A stretch of DNA of 64,000 nt from Planctomycetaceae bacterium (GTDB lineage: Bacteria; Planctomycetota; Planctomycetia; Pirellulales; Pirellulaceae): NCBI GenBank assembly GCA_027487485.1, contig JAIYDN010000012.1, positions 124,001 to 188,000 on the forward strand. The letters run 5' to 3'. Shown one piece after another: positions 1-7,397 of the stretch. The stretch's first letter is position 1; each line of letters starts with the position of its first letter. Made by a program: the position numbers and the translations under genes. The notes below the pieces were generated by a model, which was not told the origin of the DNA, ran no database searches, and worked only from the letters and a program-made list of their open reading frames with translations.

Positions 1-33
1 AGCCCCCTCTGTTAGCAGCGGGGGCTTTTTTTT
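1..33 (+). terminator. Rho-independent terminator of a gene left of the window
   Basis: A perfect 7-bp stem (AGCCCCC at 1-7 pairs with GGGGGCT at 20-26) has a 12-nt loop and runs into eight T residues (26-33). This is a classic intrinsic terminator for plus-strand transcription. The gene or RNA it ends lies outside the window. Confidence 0.8.
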
Positions 34-160
34 GGACTTGGCGATCTTTTTGGCGAACGGGATTCAAGTAGTGCCGTTTGGTGATTGCAGCATGCTTGCT
101 ATGCGGCGCTGCGCCGAACTACAATCTCAGAAAAAGTGATGGCCCATTCCGGAATAGAAC

Positions 161-1489
161 ATGGCAAAAAAAGCAGACAAGATCGGATCGCTTAAAAAGG
201 CTCGTGCTGCGTTGGATCTTCGGCATAAACGCAATTCGACCGATGCGTCACCTCATTATTTGACCTTTAGACATCCGCACAATTTGTTCGAGATCGATTA
301 CCCTGCGCATTGGCTGATTGAGCAAGATTCTGATGGTTCCGTTGAGTTCTCGGTCACAAGCGACGGGAAAAAGGTTGGGCTGATGCTGTTCCGAACTCCA
401 TTGAGTCTAGATACGGCTTTGATCGAACAATCCGGCAAGTGGGAGGAATTGGCTACCGTCATGTTTGCCAAAGTGCAATCGACCAATGTTCGAGCTGACC
501 CGACGATTGTTTACAGCAATTTTAAATCAGATAGGCCTGAACCGGATCAAGCGGGGCATCGTTGGTTTGTTTTAGGCGCTGACTTGATTTTGGGCATTTC
601 GTCCAATTGTTCCATCGATCAGAAAGAAACCTATCTGCCGTTTTTTGAGCGAATGCTTTCTTCGCTGCGAGTGCGTCGTGAGGATGAATTGCTGGCGACG
701 AGAATCATCACTCGAATCCAAAAAGCCCTGTCTGTTCAATTGCCCAATAGTAAGGTTGAAGTCAAGGGATTGAACATTATTACAGACAAACTCGAGCTAT
801 CGATCGGCAATTTGATGACGCAAGTGAAGCGAGAACCGTCGATGCTGAACGAAATTGTGGATCACTTTATCCAAGGGACGGTGGGGCTGGCCAAATCGGA
901 GGAGGTGCTAGGTCAAGAGTCTTGGGAGGCCGCAAAAAGTCGCATTCAACCGTTGTTAAAGCCAGACAAGTACATTCAGGAGGTCAATCACAAGACGACC
1001 CGAAGTCCTTCTTCCGAAGTTGGAAGCCCATTCTTGATCAGTGCACCGTGGCTTGCCGATTTGCGTATTTGCTTTGCTCTCGATAACAAAGATACCTTTC
1101 GTTTCATCAATAGCATGGACTTGGAACGATGGGGCGTTTCGCTGGAGACGCTCTTGCAAGTCTCGGCGGAAAATCTGGCTGCGTACCCAGAACCGGAATT
1201 GCATGTCGTGAAACCGAATGAGTCGATGCCTGGAATCGCGGCATTGCAACCTAGCGGTGGGGCCAGTTCCAGTTATCTTCTGCATCCGAATCTCTTTCAA
1301 ATCGCGGCCAAGCATTTGGGACGAAGCGTGGTCGCGGCCATACCTTCGCGCGATGCGCTGATGCTTTTTGAGTATGGCGACAACCGGGAGACACTTCAAA
1401 ACGCGGTCGCTCGCGATTTTGAAACGACCGACCATCCAATCTCCGACCGGTTATTCCGCGTTACTCCTGACGGGATCGCGCTGCTGTAG
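161..1489 (+). CDS. Hypothetical protein, possible DUF1444-like C-terminal part
   Basis: Soluble protein of 442 residues with no signal peptide or membrane segment. The N-terminus is basic (MAKKADK...), followed at about 45-170 by a region resembling small domains described as 'what the stored value looks like after a fit' (PYPAHW-like beta strands, LSSLRV end). From about residue 180 it has the feel of the DUF1444/YtpP family (a helix-rich start, a central ISAPWLADL segment and a closing stretch with FxxTPDGIALL). That family match is from memory and is tentative. The gene stands alone behind the terminator at 1-33 and converges with the FmdB-type gene. No function can be given. Confidence 0.75.
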   Translation: MAKKADKIGSLKKARAALDLRHKRNSTDASPHYLTFRHPHNLFEIDYPAHWLIEQDSDGSVEFSVTSDGKKVGLMLFRTPLSLDTALIEQSGKWEELATVMFAKVQSTNVRADPTIVYSNFKSDRPEPDQAGHRWFVLGADLILGISSNCSIDQKETYLPFFERMLSSLRVRREDELLATRIITRIQKALSVQLPNSKVEVKGLNIITDKLELSIGNLMTQVKREPSMLNEIVDHFIQGTVGLAKSEEVLGQESWEAAKSRIQPLLKPDKYIQEVNHKTTRSPSSEVGSPFLISAPWLADLRICFALDNKDTFRFINSMDLERWGVSLETLLQVSAENLAAYPEPELHVVKPNESMPGIAALQPSGGASSSYLLHPNLFQIAAKHLGRSVVAAIPSRDALMLFEYGDNRETLQNAVARDFETTDHPISDRLFRVTPDGIALL

Positions 1490-1529
1490 GGCGTGAGCTG
1501 GCAGAAACAGATCGGTACTTGGCGGTAAG

Positions 1530-2039
1530 CTACAGGTCGTAAAGTTCGGGATCCACGTTGGGTGGTTCGAAGAATCGAGAAAGTTTGTTCGCTTTGGATG
1601 CTTGAGGGGCGAACGGGTCGCCGTCGCCGTCCAAGGCATCCCCCATTTCTTCGTCGATTTTGTCCGGGTCTTCGCCGGCTTCCATGCGGCGCATCGCTTC
1701 AAGCATCGCTCCATTGGGCTCCATGCCGGTCATTTCGAACATACGTTTCATCAGGCCGGCCATTTGGCGAGGGTCTTCGGGGCCATCGCCACCTTCTTCC
1801 AGGTGAGGAGCCATCTCCATCATCAGTTGCTCCATTTTGCTTTCGTCGACGTTGCTAAACGGGTCTGGTGAGGCGCTGCTTTCCGTTAAGCCTTTGGAAA
1901 TTGCGAATCGCGAAATTTTTTTGTCGAGCTTTTTGTGTCCGCATTTAGGGCATTTGGGAGCTGCGGTTTGGTTCATCGAGCGAGCAAAGAAGCTGAACAC
2001 CGTATGGCATGGCTTGCAATAGAATTCGTAGATTGGCAT
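1530..2039 (-). CDS. FmdB-family zinc ribbon protein
   Basis: Begins MPIYEFYCKPC, the typical opening of the FmdB/CxxC-CxxC putative regulatory protein family. Two cysteine pairs (C8/C11 and C30/C33) should hold one zinc ion. The family is usually 60-110 residues; here 169 residues are present because an acidic, Met- and Glu-rich tail follows (about 60-169), with no recognisable domain. Members are called putative regulators, but the biochemical role is unknown. The gene is divergent from cysH and convergent with the upstream hypothetical gene. Confidence 0.85.
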   Translation of the reverse strand: MPIYEFYCKPCHTVFSFFARSMNQTAAPKCPKCGHKKLDKKISRFAISKGLTESSASPDPFSNVDESKMEQLMMEMAPHLEEGGDGPEDPRQMAGLMKRMFEMTGMEPNGAMLEAMRRMEAGEDPDKIDEEMGDALDGDGDPFAPQASKANKLSRFFEPPNVDPELYDL

Positions 2040-2182
2040 GGTTCGGATGAGACCTTGTTGCGTGGTGAAACGAAAGCCGGAACAGAAAAACGGGGCAGGA
2101 GCGATCGTACTGAACGATACCGGAACGCAATGACGAGAGTATCGGAAATGGTCGTATCCGTCAGCCCGAATTTTGCTTCAGC

Positions 2183-2212
2183 TTGACCTAGTTGGAGCAA
2201 GGTCGGTATTAT
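2183..2212 (+). promoter_or_regulatory. Candidate sigma-70 promoter for cysH
   Basis: TTGACC at 2183-2188 and TATTAT at 2207-2212 are separated by 18 bp, close to the sigma-70 consensus. The predicted start of transcription would be near 2219, leaving a leader of roughly 78 nt before the TTG start of cysH. Inference from sequence only; no operator or riboswitch fold was recognised. Confidence 0.4.
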
Positions 2213-2296
2213 CTTGTCAGTTCGATTTCTCGGTCGTGACCTGAGTGTGCTGCGCCGACCTGAGCTTAATTCACCTATTTTTCGCGCAGAACCACC

Positions 2297-3094
2297 TTGC
2301 CTGATCGCCCGCATCTTCTTCATGCCCCTTCCCCCGACGACGAAAACGAGAGTCTAGGGTTGATAGGATCGCAGGCTGCGAACCCACCTCTGTTGCCGAC
2401 CGCCGAGCTTTTGGCTGATTTGTCGGAGCAAAGTGCAAAGCTGGAAACCGCCGAGCCCGAGGCGATTTTAGAGTGGGCCGTAGCGAGGTTTGGTGACAAG
2501 TTCACAATGGCCACTGCTTTCGGGCCCGAGGGAATGACGATCCTGGAAATGCTTTCTCGGATCTCTCCCAAAACCTGGGTGTTTAATCTCGATACGGGCT
2601 ATCAGTTTGAGGAAACGCTGGCATTGCGAGACCAAGTTGCGAAGCTTTACGGAATTGAAGTCGAGCTTTTGCGTCCAGAGTTGAGTGTTGCCGAGTACGA
2701 AAAACTCCATGGCGGGCCGCTGTACGTGATCAATCCGACGCAATGCTGTAACGATCGGAAGTTAACGGTTCTCAAGAAGGCGGCCCTTGGAATGCATGCT
2801 TGGGCAAGTGCGATTCGTCGCGACCAAAGTCCAGATCGGGCTGTTGCGCCGATTGTGGGATGGGACAAGAAGTTTCATCTGGTCAAAGTCAGCCCACTGG
2901 CGAACTGGACCAAAAAGCACGTTTGGGATCGAATCATCAAGCTGAAGATCCCTTACAACCCGCTTCACGATGCGGGCTACACCAGCATCGGCTGCAAGCC
3001 GTGCACGCGATCGGTTACGTTTGGGGAGGATGAACGAGCAGGTCGATGGAGCGGTACGGGAAAAACCGAGTGCGGACTTCACACTCAAGACTAA
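2297..3094 (+). CDS. cysH: Phosphoadenylyl/adenylyl-sulfate reductase
   Basis: Reduces APS or PAPS to sulfite with thioredoxin in assimilatory sulfate reduction. The adenylyl-sulfate-binding fold starts near residue 55 (FTMATAFGPEGM; FNLDTGYQFEET). The cysteines typical of the [4Fe-4S] APS-reductase type are all present: CC at 150-151 and CKPC at 233-236. The catalytic Cys is C259 in the C-terminal ECGLH motif. This points to APS rather than PAPS as substrate (known for the family; inferred here). The start is a TTG, since the next in-frame ATG lies inside the conserved domain; the first 50 residues look like a non-conserved extension. No other sulfur gene is in the window. A promoter-like element sits at 2183-2212. 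Confidence 0.92.
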   Translation: MPDRPHLLHAPSPDDENESLGLIGSQAANPPLLPTAELLADLSEQSAKLETAEPEAILEWAVARFGDKFTMATAFGPEGMTILEMLSRISPKTWVFNLDTGYQFEETLALRDQVAKLYGIEVELLRPELSVAEYEKLHGGPLYVINPTQCCNDRKLTVLKKAALGMHAWASAIRRDQSPDRAVAPIVGWDKKFHLVKVSPLANWTKKHVWDRIIKLKIPYNPLHDAGYTSIGCKPCTRSVTFGEDERAGRWSGTGKTECGLHTQD

Positions 3095-3226
3095 CAAGCT
3101 ATTGCCGAAGTAAGGGGGTTTGTGTTACGCTACGTGGCTTGCGTCTGCGGGCGTTCTACGTTCGCAAGGTTTTTGTAACGTAAATTCATTGAAAATGTGA
3201 GCAAGTTGACTTGTTCGCGACTGATT

Positions 3227-3231
3227 AGGAG
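3227..3231 (+). promoter_or_regulatory. Shine-Dalgarno site deciding the start of the small basic gene
   Basis: AGGAG lies 9 nt before the GTG at 3241. A second in-frame GTG at 3235 would be only 3 nt from it, so 3241 is preferred. Confidence 0.65.
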
Positions 3232-3240
3232 TGTGTGTTC

Positions 3241-3330
3241 GTGGGTGTAAAGAAAACTGGGCGGGGGCGACGGAAGATCGGTCGTAAAAAGAGACGCATG
3301 CGAGCCAGGATTCGACATCGCAAGAAGTAG
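3241..3330 (+). CDS. 29-residue basic protein, AURKAIP1/COX24 (bS22-like) type
   Basis: A GTG-initiated frame encodes 29 residues, about half of them Lys or Arg, reading VGVKKTGRGRRKIG in its first half and ending in RARIRHRKK before TAG. It has a well-placed AGGAG. Size, charge and spacing resemble the AURKAIP1/COX24 domain mini-proteins of bacteria, related to the small ribosomal protein bS22 of actinobacteria and to mitochondrial mS38. By that analogy it would bind 16S rRNA in the small subunit (inference). It lies alone between cysH and a secreted-protein gene, with a possible hairpin behind it. The composition makes a chance frame unlikely, but the family call comes from memory. Confidence 0.72.
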   Translation: MGVKKTGRGRRKIGRKKRRMRARIRHRKK

Positions 3331-3348
3331 TCGACTCGAGTCAGTCGG

Positions 3349-3403
3349 CCAGTGGTTGGTGTTAGGTTGTTTGTCAACTTCTTGGCAGTCCACTGGTGTT
3401 TTG
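3349..3403 (+). terminator. Possible hairpin terminator behind the small basic gene
   Basis: CCAGTGG at 3349-3355 pairs with CCACTGG at 3390-3396; a short inner GTTG/CAAC stem sits in the loop, and TGTTTT follows. The long loop and the lack of a proper U tract make this weak. A separate 10-bp palindrome, GACTCGAGTC, lies just before it at 3333-3342. Confidence 0.3.
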
Positions 3404-3597
3404 GCTGGGGAATGGCGTAATTCGTTACGACCACCCCAGTACGTTCAGGACCTTACTCAAAAATTTTGCTAACCCGGAGTTTTCGATTGCGCGACTTGGC
3501 GCGGCGAATTATACTCCGGGTATGTTTTTGAAGGGGTCCAGCCATTCGTCGGCGAGACTCTTCATTTGTGAGAGTGTCAAACAGTGGACGTTTTGCC

Positions 3598-4758
3598 GTG
3601 AAAACATGGGTTTTATATAGTCTTTGCGTGTCGATGGGCGTTTTCGCTTGTTCTGGGAATGCTTTTTCCCAAACAGAAAGTGGGCGAAAGCTGGCTGAAG
3701 GGGTTTTAACGGTTGTTTCCCCTGACCAGGATGCGGAAGACACCGCGCTTGGGCCCTATGATCTTGATTTTCTGCGAAATCATCCTGAACTAGAGTGGGC
3801 GGCACCTGATTTCCCTGAAAACAAGCCTTTCTTTGCCTCTCCGTCCGAGACGCTGGTCAGCCTTTCTAAGGACGTTACTTTTCGGCATGAAGTGTGGGGG
3901 CTCGAATTTTCGTTCAAGCCCGCGAGACTAATCGAAGTCGATCTGCCGACTCCTTCTGGCGAAACGGAGCGAAAAGTCGTTTGGTACTTGGTCTACAAGG
4001 TTCGTTACGTCGGGTCGGATCTCCATCCCAAGGTGGAAACCCCGGATGGGACTCAGGAAATTCCGAGCGATCCCGCTGAAATGAAGCGTGAAGGAGTTCG
4101 CTTTCTACCTCGGTTTACGATTGTCAGCAAAGAACGCAACTTGAGTATCGACGCACAAATTTTGCCTGCAGCTCGCGACGCAATTGCGGCCCGCGAACGA
4201 GTAGGCAAGAAGCTGCACGACCATATTGATATTTCACGTCTGTTTATTGATGAAGCCAATCTGGAAGCCGACAATTCGGTCTGGGGCGTAGCCACTTGGA
4301 CAGATGTTGATCCGCGTCTGGATTTTTTCGCCATCGACGTGCGTGGCTTGACCAATGCCTACAAAATCCGGATCGATTCCGAAGGGAAGAAGAACTTCGA
4401 CAGGAAGACTTTGCGGATCTATTTTTGGCGTCCTGGCGACGCACTTGACGTCGCGCAAGACAAGATCTTGCTTGGTTTGCCAGCATATGCAGGGCCCGCT
4501 CCGGCCGATGAAGAGTTGCTCAGCGAGAAACGCGAAGACCTGAGGTCGTTGCTAAAATCAAGGAAGAACGAATGGAGTCAAGTTTCTGGCGACATCAACA
4601 AGGACGGCGCCACCAGAGTGAAGGCGCAGAGCATCGCTACCGAAGTCGTGGCGTTACAAAAGGAGATATCGAGCCTTGACGCTAAGCTTCGAATGAAGGA
4701 TGCCCTTGAGCAGTTCAATCTAAAAGAACGCCTTGATTATCAATGGATCTACCGCTAG
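3598..4758 (+). CDS. Secreted protein of unknown function
   Basis: About 386 residues. A cleavable signal peptide is clear (VKTWVLYSLCVSMGVFACSG followed by NAFSQ). The mature part starts acidic and continues with mixed strands and helices; the C-terminal 80 residues (about 305-386) are helical and charged, ending in LDYQWIYR. No cysteine pairs, lipobox or known catalytic motif were seen. Two GTG starts are possible (3568 and 3598); 3598 gives the more usual signal-peptide n-region. It lies 68 bp upstream of rpmA, in the place where rplU usually stands, but is not L21. I do not recognise the family. Confidence 0.8.
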   Translation: MKTWVLYSLCVSMGVFACSGNAFSQTESGRKLAEGVLTVVSPDQDAEDTALGPYDLDFLRNHPELEWAAPDFPENKPFFASPSETLVSLSKDVTFRHEVWGLEFSFKPARLIEVDLPTPSGETERKVVWYLVYKVRYVGSDLHPKVETPDGTQEIPSDPAEMKREGVRFLPRFTIVSKERNLSIDAQILPAARDAIAARERVGKKLHDHIDISRLFIDEANLEADNSVWGVATWTDVDPRLDFFAIDVRGLTNAYKIRIDSEGKKNFDRKTLRIYFWRPGDALDVAQDKILLGLPAYAGPAPADEELLSEKREDLRSLLKSRKNEWSQVSGDINKDGATRVKAQSIATEVVALQKEISSLDAKLRMKDALEQFNLKERLDYQWIYR

Positions 4759-4826
4759 AATAGTGCCCCGCAACCGGCGGAATTTCAGCACATTGATAGA
4801 CTGATTTGGTATAGGTACTTTGCTCG

Positions 4827-5108
4827 ATGGCACACAAAAAAGGTCAGGGGTCAACACGAAACGGTCGTGACTCCAACGCACAACGACGTGGCGTAAAGAA
4901 GTTCGGTGGAGAGAAAGTCTTCTCGGGCAATATCTTGATCCGTCAGGTTGGAACGAAGTGGCACCCAGGTCGCAACGTCGGAATGGGCAAGGATTACACT
5001 TTGTTTTCTTTGATCGAAGGAAATGTTTACTTCGACCGTGAAGGTCGTCGCATCAACGTCCGCCCAGCAACCGAAGTTGCCGCTGCTGCTGCTGCAGTCA
5101 CTGCTTAA
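4827..5108 (+). CDS. rpmA: Ribosomal protein bL27
   Basis: Starts [16 protein letters not shown] and contains [19 protein letters not shown], the hallmark of bL27 of the large ribosomal subunit, whose N-terminal tail reaches the peptidyl-transferase centre. The length (93 residues) is normal. There is no N-terminal cleaved extension of the Firmicutes kind. The C-terminus ends in a short poly-alanine stretch. obgE follows 49 bp downstream, the usual partner. rplU (bL21), which normally precedes rpmA, is absent from the window. Confidence 0.98.
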   Translation: MAHKKGQGSTRNGRDSNAQRRGVKKFGGEKVFSGNILIRQVGTKWHPGRNVGMGKDYTLFSLIEGNVYFDREGRRINVRPATEVAAAAAAVTA

Positions 5109-5157
5109 GTATTTAAGTAGCATTTGAAACCGCCTCAACAGATTTGAACGTAGAATA

Positions 5158-6180
5158 ATGTTCGTCGACCGCGTCGAAATCGAAGCCATTGCTGGTCGGG
5201 GCGGTAATGGGTGTATGGCATTCCGCCGCGAAAAACACGTTCCTCGTGGCGGCCCGTGCGGCGGCGACGGTGGGAGCGGCGGAAGCATCATCATTCGCGC
5301 TCGCGCTGGCGTGAATTCTCTTGTTGCTTTTGCGCATCAAAGGCATTGGCGAGCGGAATCGGGATCACCCGGTCTTGGCGCGAATTGCCATGGAAAATCC
5401 GGTTCGGACTACGTTCTCGAAGTCCCACCAGGTACGGTACTGCTCGACAAAGAATCCGGAATCATCCTTCGGGATTTAGTCAACGACGGGGACGAAATGG
5501 TCGCAGCCCGCGGTGGTCGTGGAGGCTGGGGAAATTACCATTTCAAGTCGTCCACCAATCAAGCTCCGCGAGAAACAACTTCGGGCGGTCTTGGCGAACA
5601 GCGTCGGCTCATTTTGGAGCTGAAGACAATTGCTGACGTTGGCTTGATCGGAATGCCCAATGCAGGCAAAAGCACTTTGTTAAGCCGTTTGTCGCGAGCA
5701 AGGCCCGAGATTGCGGACTATCCATTCACGACCAAGTTCCCGAACTTAGGTTTGGTGTCCGTAGACATCGATCGAAACTTTGTTCTGGCTGACATTCCTG
5801 GTCTGATCGAGGGTGCGGCTCAAGGGCATGGACTTGGTCATGATTTCCTGAGACACATCATGCGCGCTGGGATTTTGGTTCACTTGGTTGAGCCGATGCC
5901 CATGGATCAAACGGATCCCATTTCGAACTACCATGCCATTCGAAAAGAACTAGCAGATTACAGCGACGAACTTGCGAAACGTCCTGAGATTCTCGCGATC
6001 ACCAAATCGGAATTGCCCGATGCCAAGGACATTCACGAAATGATGTGTGAAAACCTAGGCAGGAAAGATGTGTTTCTAATTTCTGCAGTTACTGGGGCAG
6101 GCTTGAACCAATTGGTCGCCAAAATCGCTTCCCTTCTTTCTGAGCAGAGCGCTGCCGAGCCAGCTCCCGTCTTGCAATGA
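5158..6180 (+). CDS. obgE: Obg/CgtA GTPase
   Basis: Ribosome-associated GTPase involved in 50S assembly and stress responses. The glycine-rich Obg fold (1-160; GDGGSGG, RGGRGGWGN) is followed by the G domain: P-loop GMPNAGKST at 165-173, switch region DYPFTTKFPN and G3 motif DIPG. The usual NKxD guanine-recognition motif reads TKSE (282-285). At 340 residues it has no C-terminal OCT domain, as in most Gram-negatives. Its TGA overlaps the ATG of coaX by four bases, so the two are probably translationally coupled. Confidence 0.96.
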   Translation: MFVDRVEIEAIAGRGGNGCMAFRREKHVPRGGPCGGDGGSGGSIIIRARAGVNSLVAFAHQRHWRAESGSPGLGANCHGKSGSDYVLEVPPGTVLLDKESGIILRDLVNDGDEMVAARGGRGGWGNYHFKSSTNQAPRETTSGGLGEQRRLILELKTIADVGLIGMPNAGKSTLLSRLSRARPEIADYPFTTKFPNLGLVSVDIDRNFVLADIPGLIEGAAQGHGLGHDFLRHIMRAGILVHLVEPMPMDQTDPISNYHAIRKELADYSDELAKRPEILAITKSELPDAKDIHEMMCENLGRKDVFLISAVTGAGLNQLVAKIASLLSEQSAAEPAPVLQ

Positions 6181-7046
6181 TTCTGGTCGATATTGGCAAT
6201 AGCGGCCTTCGTGCAACGCGACTTGCCAAAGGAGAAACGTTTTCAAACCAGCGTGTTTTTCGTCTCTCTTGGTCGGCAACGGTTGCGCCGCACGTTCGAA
6301 AGCCCTCTCCGGAACAAGAGTCTGAACCGAACCAAAAATGGTGCTCCATCCAGGATTTGGATGCCTATGCTTGGCTTGTGAAGCAGTTGTCGAAGCAGCC
6401 GACCAATGAAGAGTGGCTTATATCCTGCGTTCAGAGGACCGCGTTGGAACATCTTCGAGGAGTTTTGAAATCCGAAGGGTGCAATCATCTAGTCCGCGTT
6501 GTCAGCTACCGCGATGTACCGATGCCGATGCGAGTCGACGAACCTAGCAAAACGGGGATCGATCGGCTGGTGGCTTCTTATGCTGCGAGTCAAGCATTTC
6601 AAAAAAAGGCTTCTCAAGTCCAGTCGATGATCGTGGTGCAAGCAGGCACGGCGGTGACGGTCGATCTGGTAGATTCCCAGGGCGTTTTTTGCGGTGGTGC
6701 CATCATGCCAGGGTTGGGCCTCTCGCTTCAACTGCTAGCGGCGGGTACAGACCAATTGCCTTGGCTTGGAAATCACCTTGTGGATACTCAACCGGTTTTG
6801 CCTGGCGCCAATACGACAGAAGCAATCTCAGCAGGGGTCAACGCGGCATTGGTGGGAGGGGTCGGGCATCTAGTTCGAAGGTACCGATCAGATCACAAGC
6901 ACGCAAGTTTTGGAAACCAAGCAGGTCCCTTGCAAGTGGTTATAACAGGTGGCGATGGAAAACTGCTTTTGCCGCATATCGATCAGCCATGTCAGTTCGT
7001 CGACCATTTAGTGTTGGCGGGCTTAAGTCTGATGCAAGAAGTCTGA
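6177..7046 (+). CDS. coaX: Type III pantothenate kinase
   Basis: First step of coenzyme A synthesis (pantothenate to 4'-phosphopantothenate). ASKHA-fold motifs: DIGNS near the N-terminus (phosphate 1), GIDRLVASYAA, QAGTAVTVD (phosphate 2) and GGAIMPGL. At 289 residues it is somewhat longer than the usual 240-260. The motif that normally reads DxGTA has Gln at residue 155 in place of the acidic residue. The gene overlaps obgE by ATGA. Alternatives such as a biotin-protein-ligase fusion are excluded by length. CoaX identity is firm; full activity is less certain. Confidence 0.9.
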   Translation: MILVDIGNSGLRATRLAKGETFSNQRVFRLSWSATVAPHVRKPSPEQESEPNQKWCSIQDLDAYAWLVKQLSKQPTNEEWLISCVQRTALEHLRGVLKSEGCNHLVRVVSYRDVPMPMRVDEPSKTGIDRLVASYAASQAFQKKASQVQSMIVVQAGTAVTVDLVDSQGVFCGGAIMPGLGLSLQLLAAGTDQLPWLGNHLVDTQPVLPGANTTEAISAGVNAALVGGVGHLVRRYRSDHKHASFGNQAGPLQVVITGGDGKLLLPHIDQPCQFVDHLVLAGLSLMQEV

Positions 7047-7154
7047 AATTCGAGGTCTAGATGAAAGGTGGCGCACTTTTGAACAGCGCGCTATCAAATG
7101 ACCTACTTGCTTTGTGGTTGTTGATGTCGACATGGTTGCGTCGTTGTCGCAAGT

Positions 7155-7382
7155 TCATGGCGGATCGTAACCACCTTTGGAGAACGGGTGGCATCTTCCT
7201 ATGCGGAGAACCCCTTTCCAGACCCCTCGTATGGCGCCGTGCTTTTCGATCGCTTCGATCATGTATTGGGAGCACGTAGGGGAGAATCGGCAGTTGCTGC
7301 CTAGCAATGGACTGATCCCGCGCTGATAGAACCGAACGCCGCAAACCAATAGGGTTCGAACAAACTTGTCTGGAGAGAGCAT
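7155..7382 (-). CDS. yidD: Membrane protein insertion efficiency factor YidD
   Basis: 75 residues with the full YidD signature: [22 protein letters not shown], an EAIEKHG helix, and [16 protein letters not shown] at the end. The three conserved cysteines are present, and an N-terminal amphipathic helix associates with the inner face of the membrane. YidD assists YidC-dependent insertion. It usually sits between rnpA and yidC; here it lies 15 bp downstream of a secreted hydrolase gene on the same strand, away from those partners. Confidence 0.96.
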   Translation of the reverse strand: MLSPDKFVRTLLVCGVRFYQRGISPLLGSNCRFSPTCSQYMIEAIEKHGAIRGVWKGVLRIGRCHPFSKGGYDPP

Positions 7383-7397
7383 TTGGGTCTTAACGAA

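Noticed and set aside
5080-5108. GCT/GCC repeat as a microsatellite
   Set aside because: It is the coding sequence for the poly-alanine tail of bL27 and has mixed codons; too short to call a separate repeat.
7136-7152. TTGCG/CGCAA hairpin between coaX and yidD as a terminator
   Set aside because: Only 5 bp, a 7-nt loop and no T run; such stems are expected by chance.
7346-7360. GGTTCGAAC resembling a tRNA T-arm
   Set aside because: It lies within yidD, and no acceptor or anticodon stem can be formed around it.
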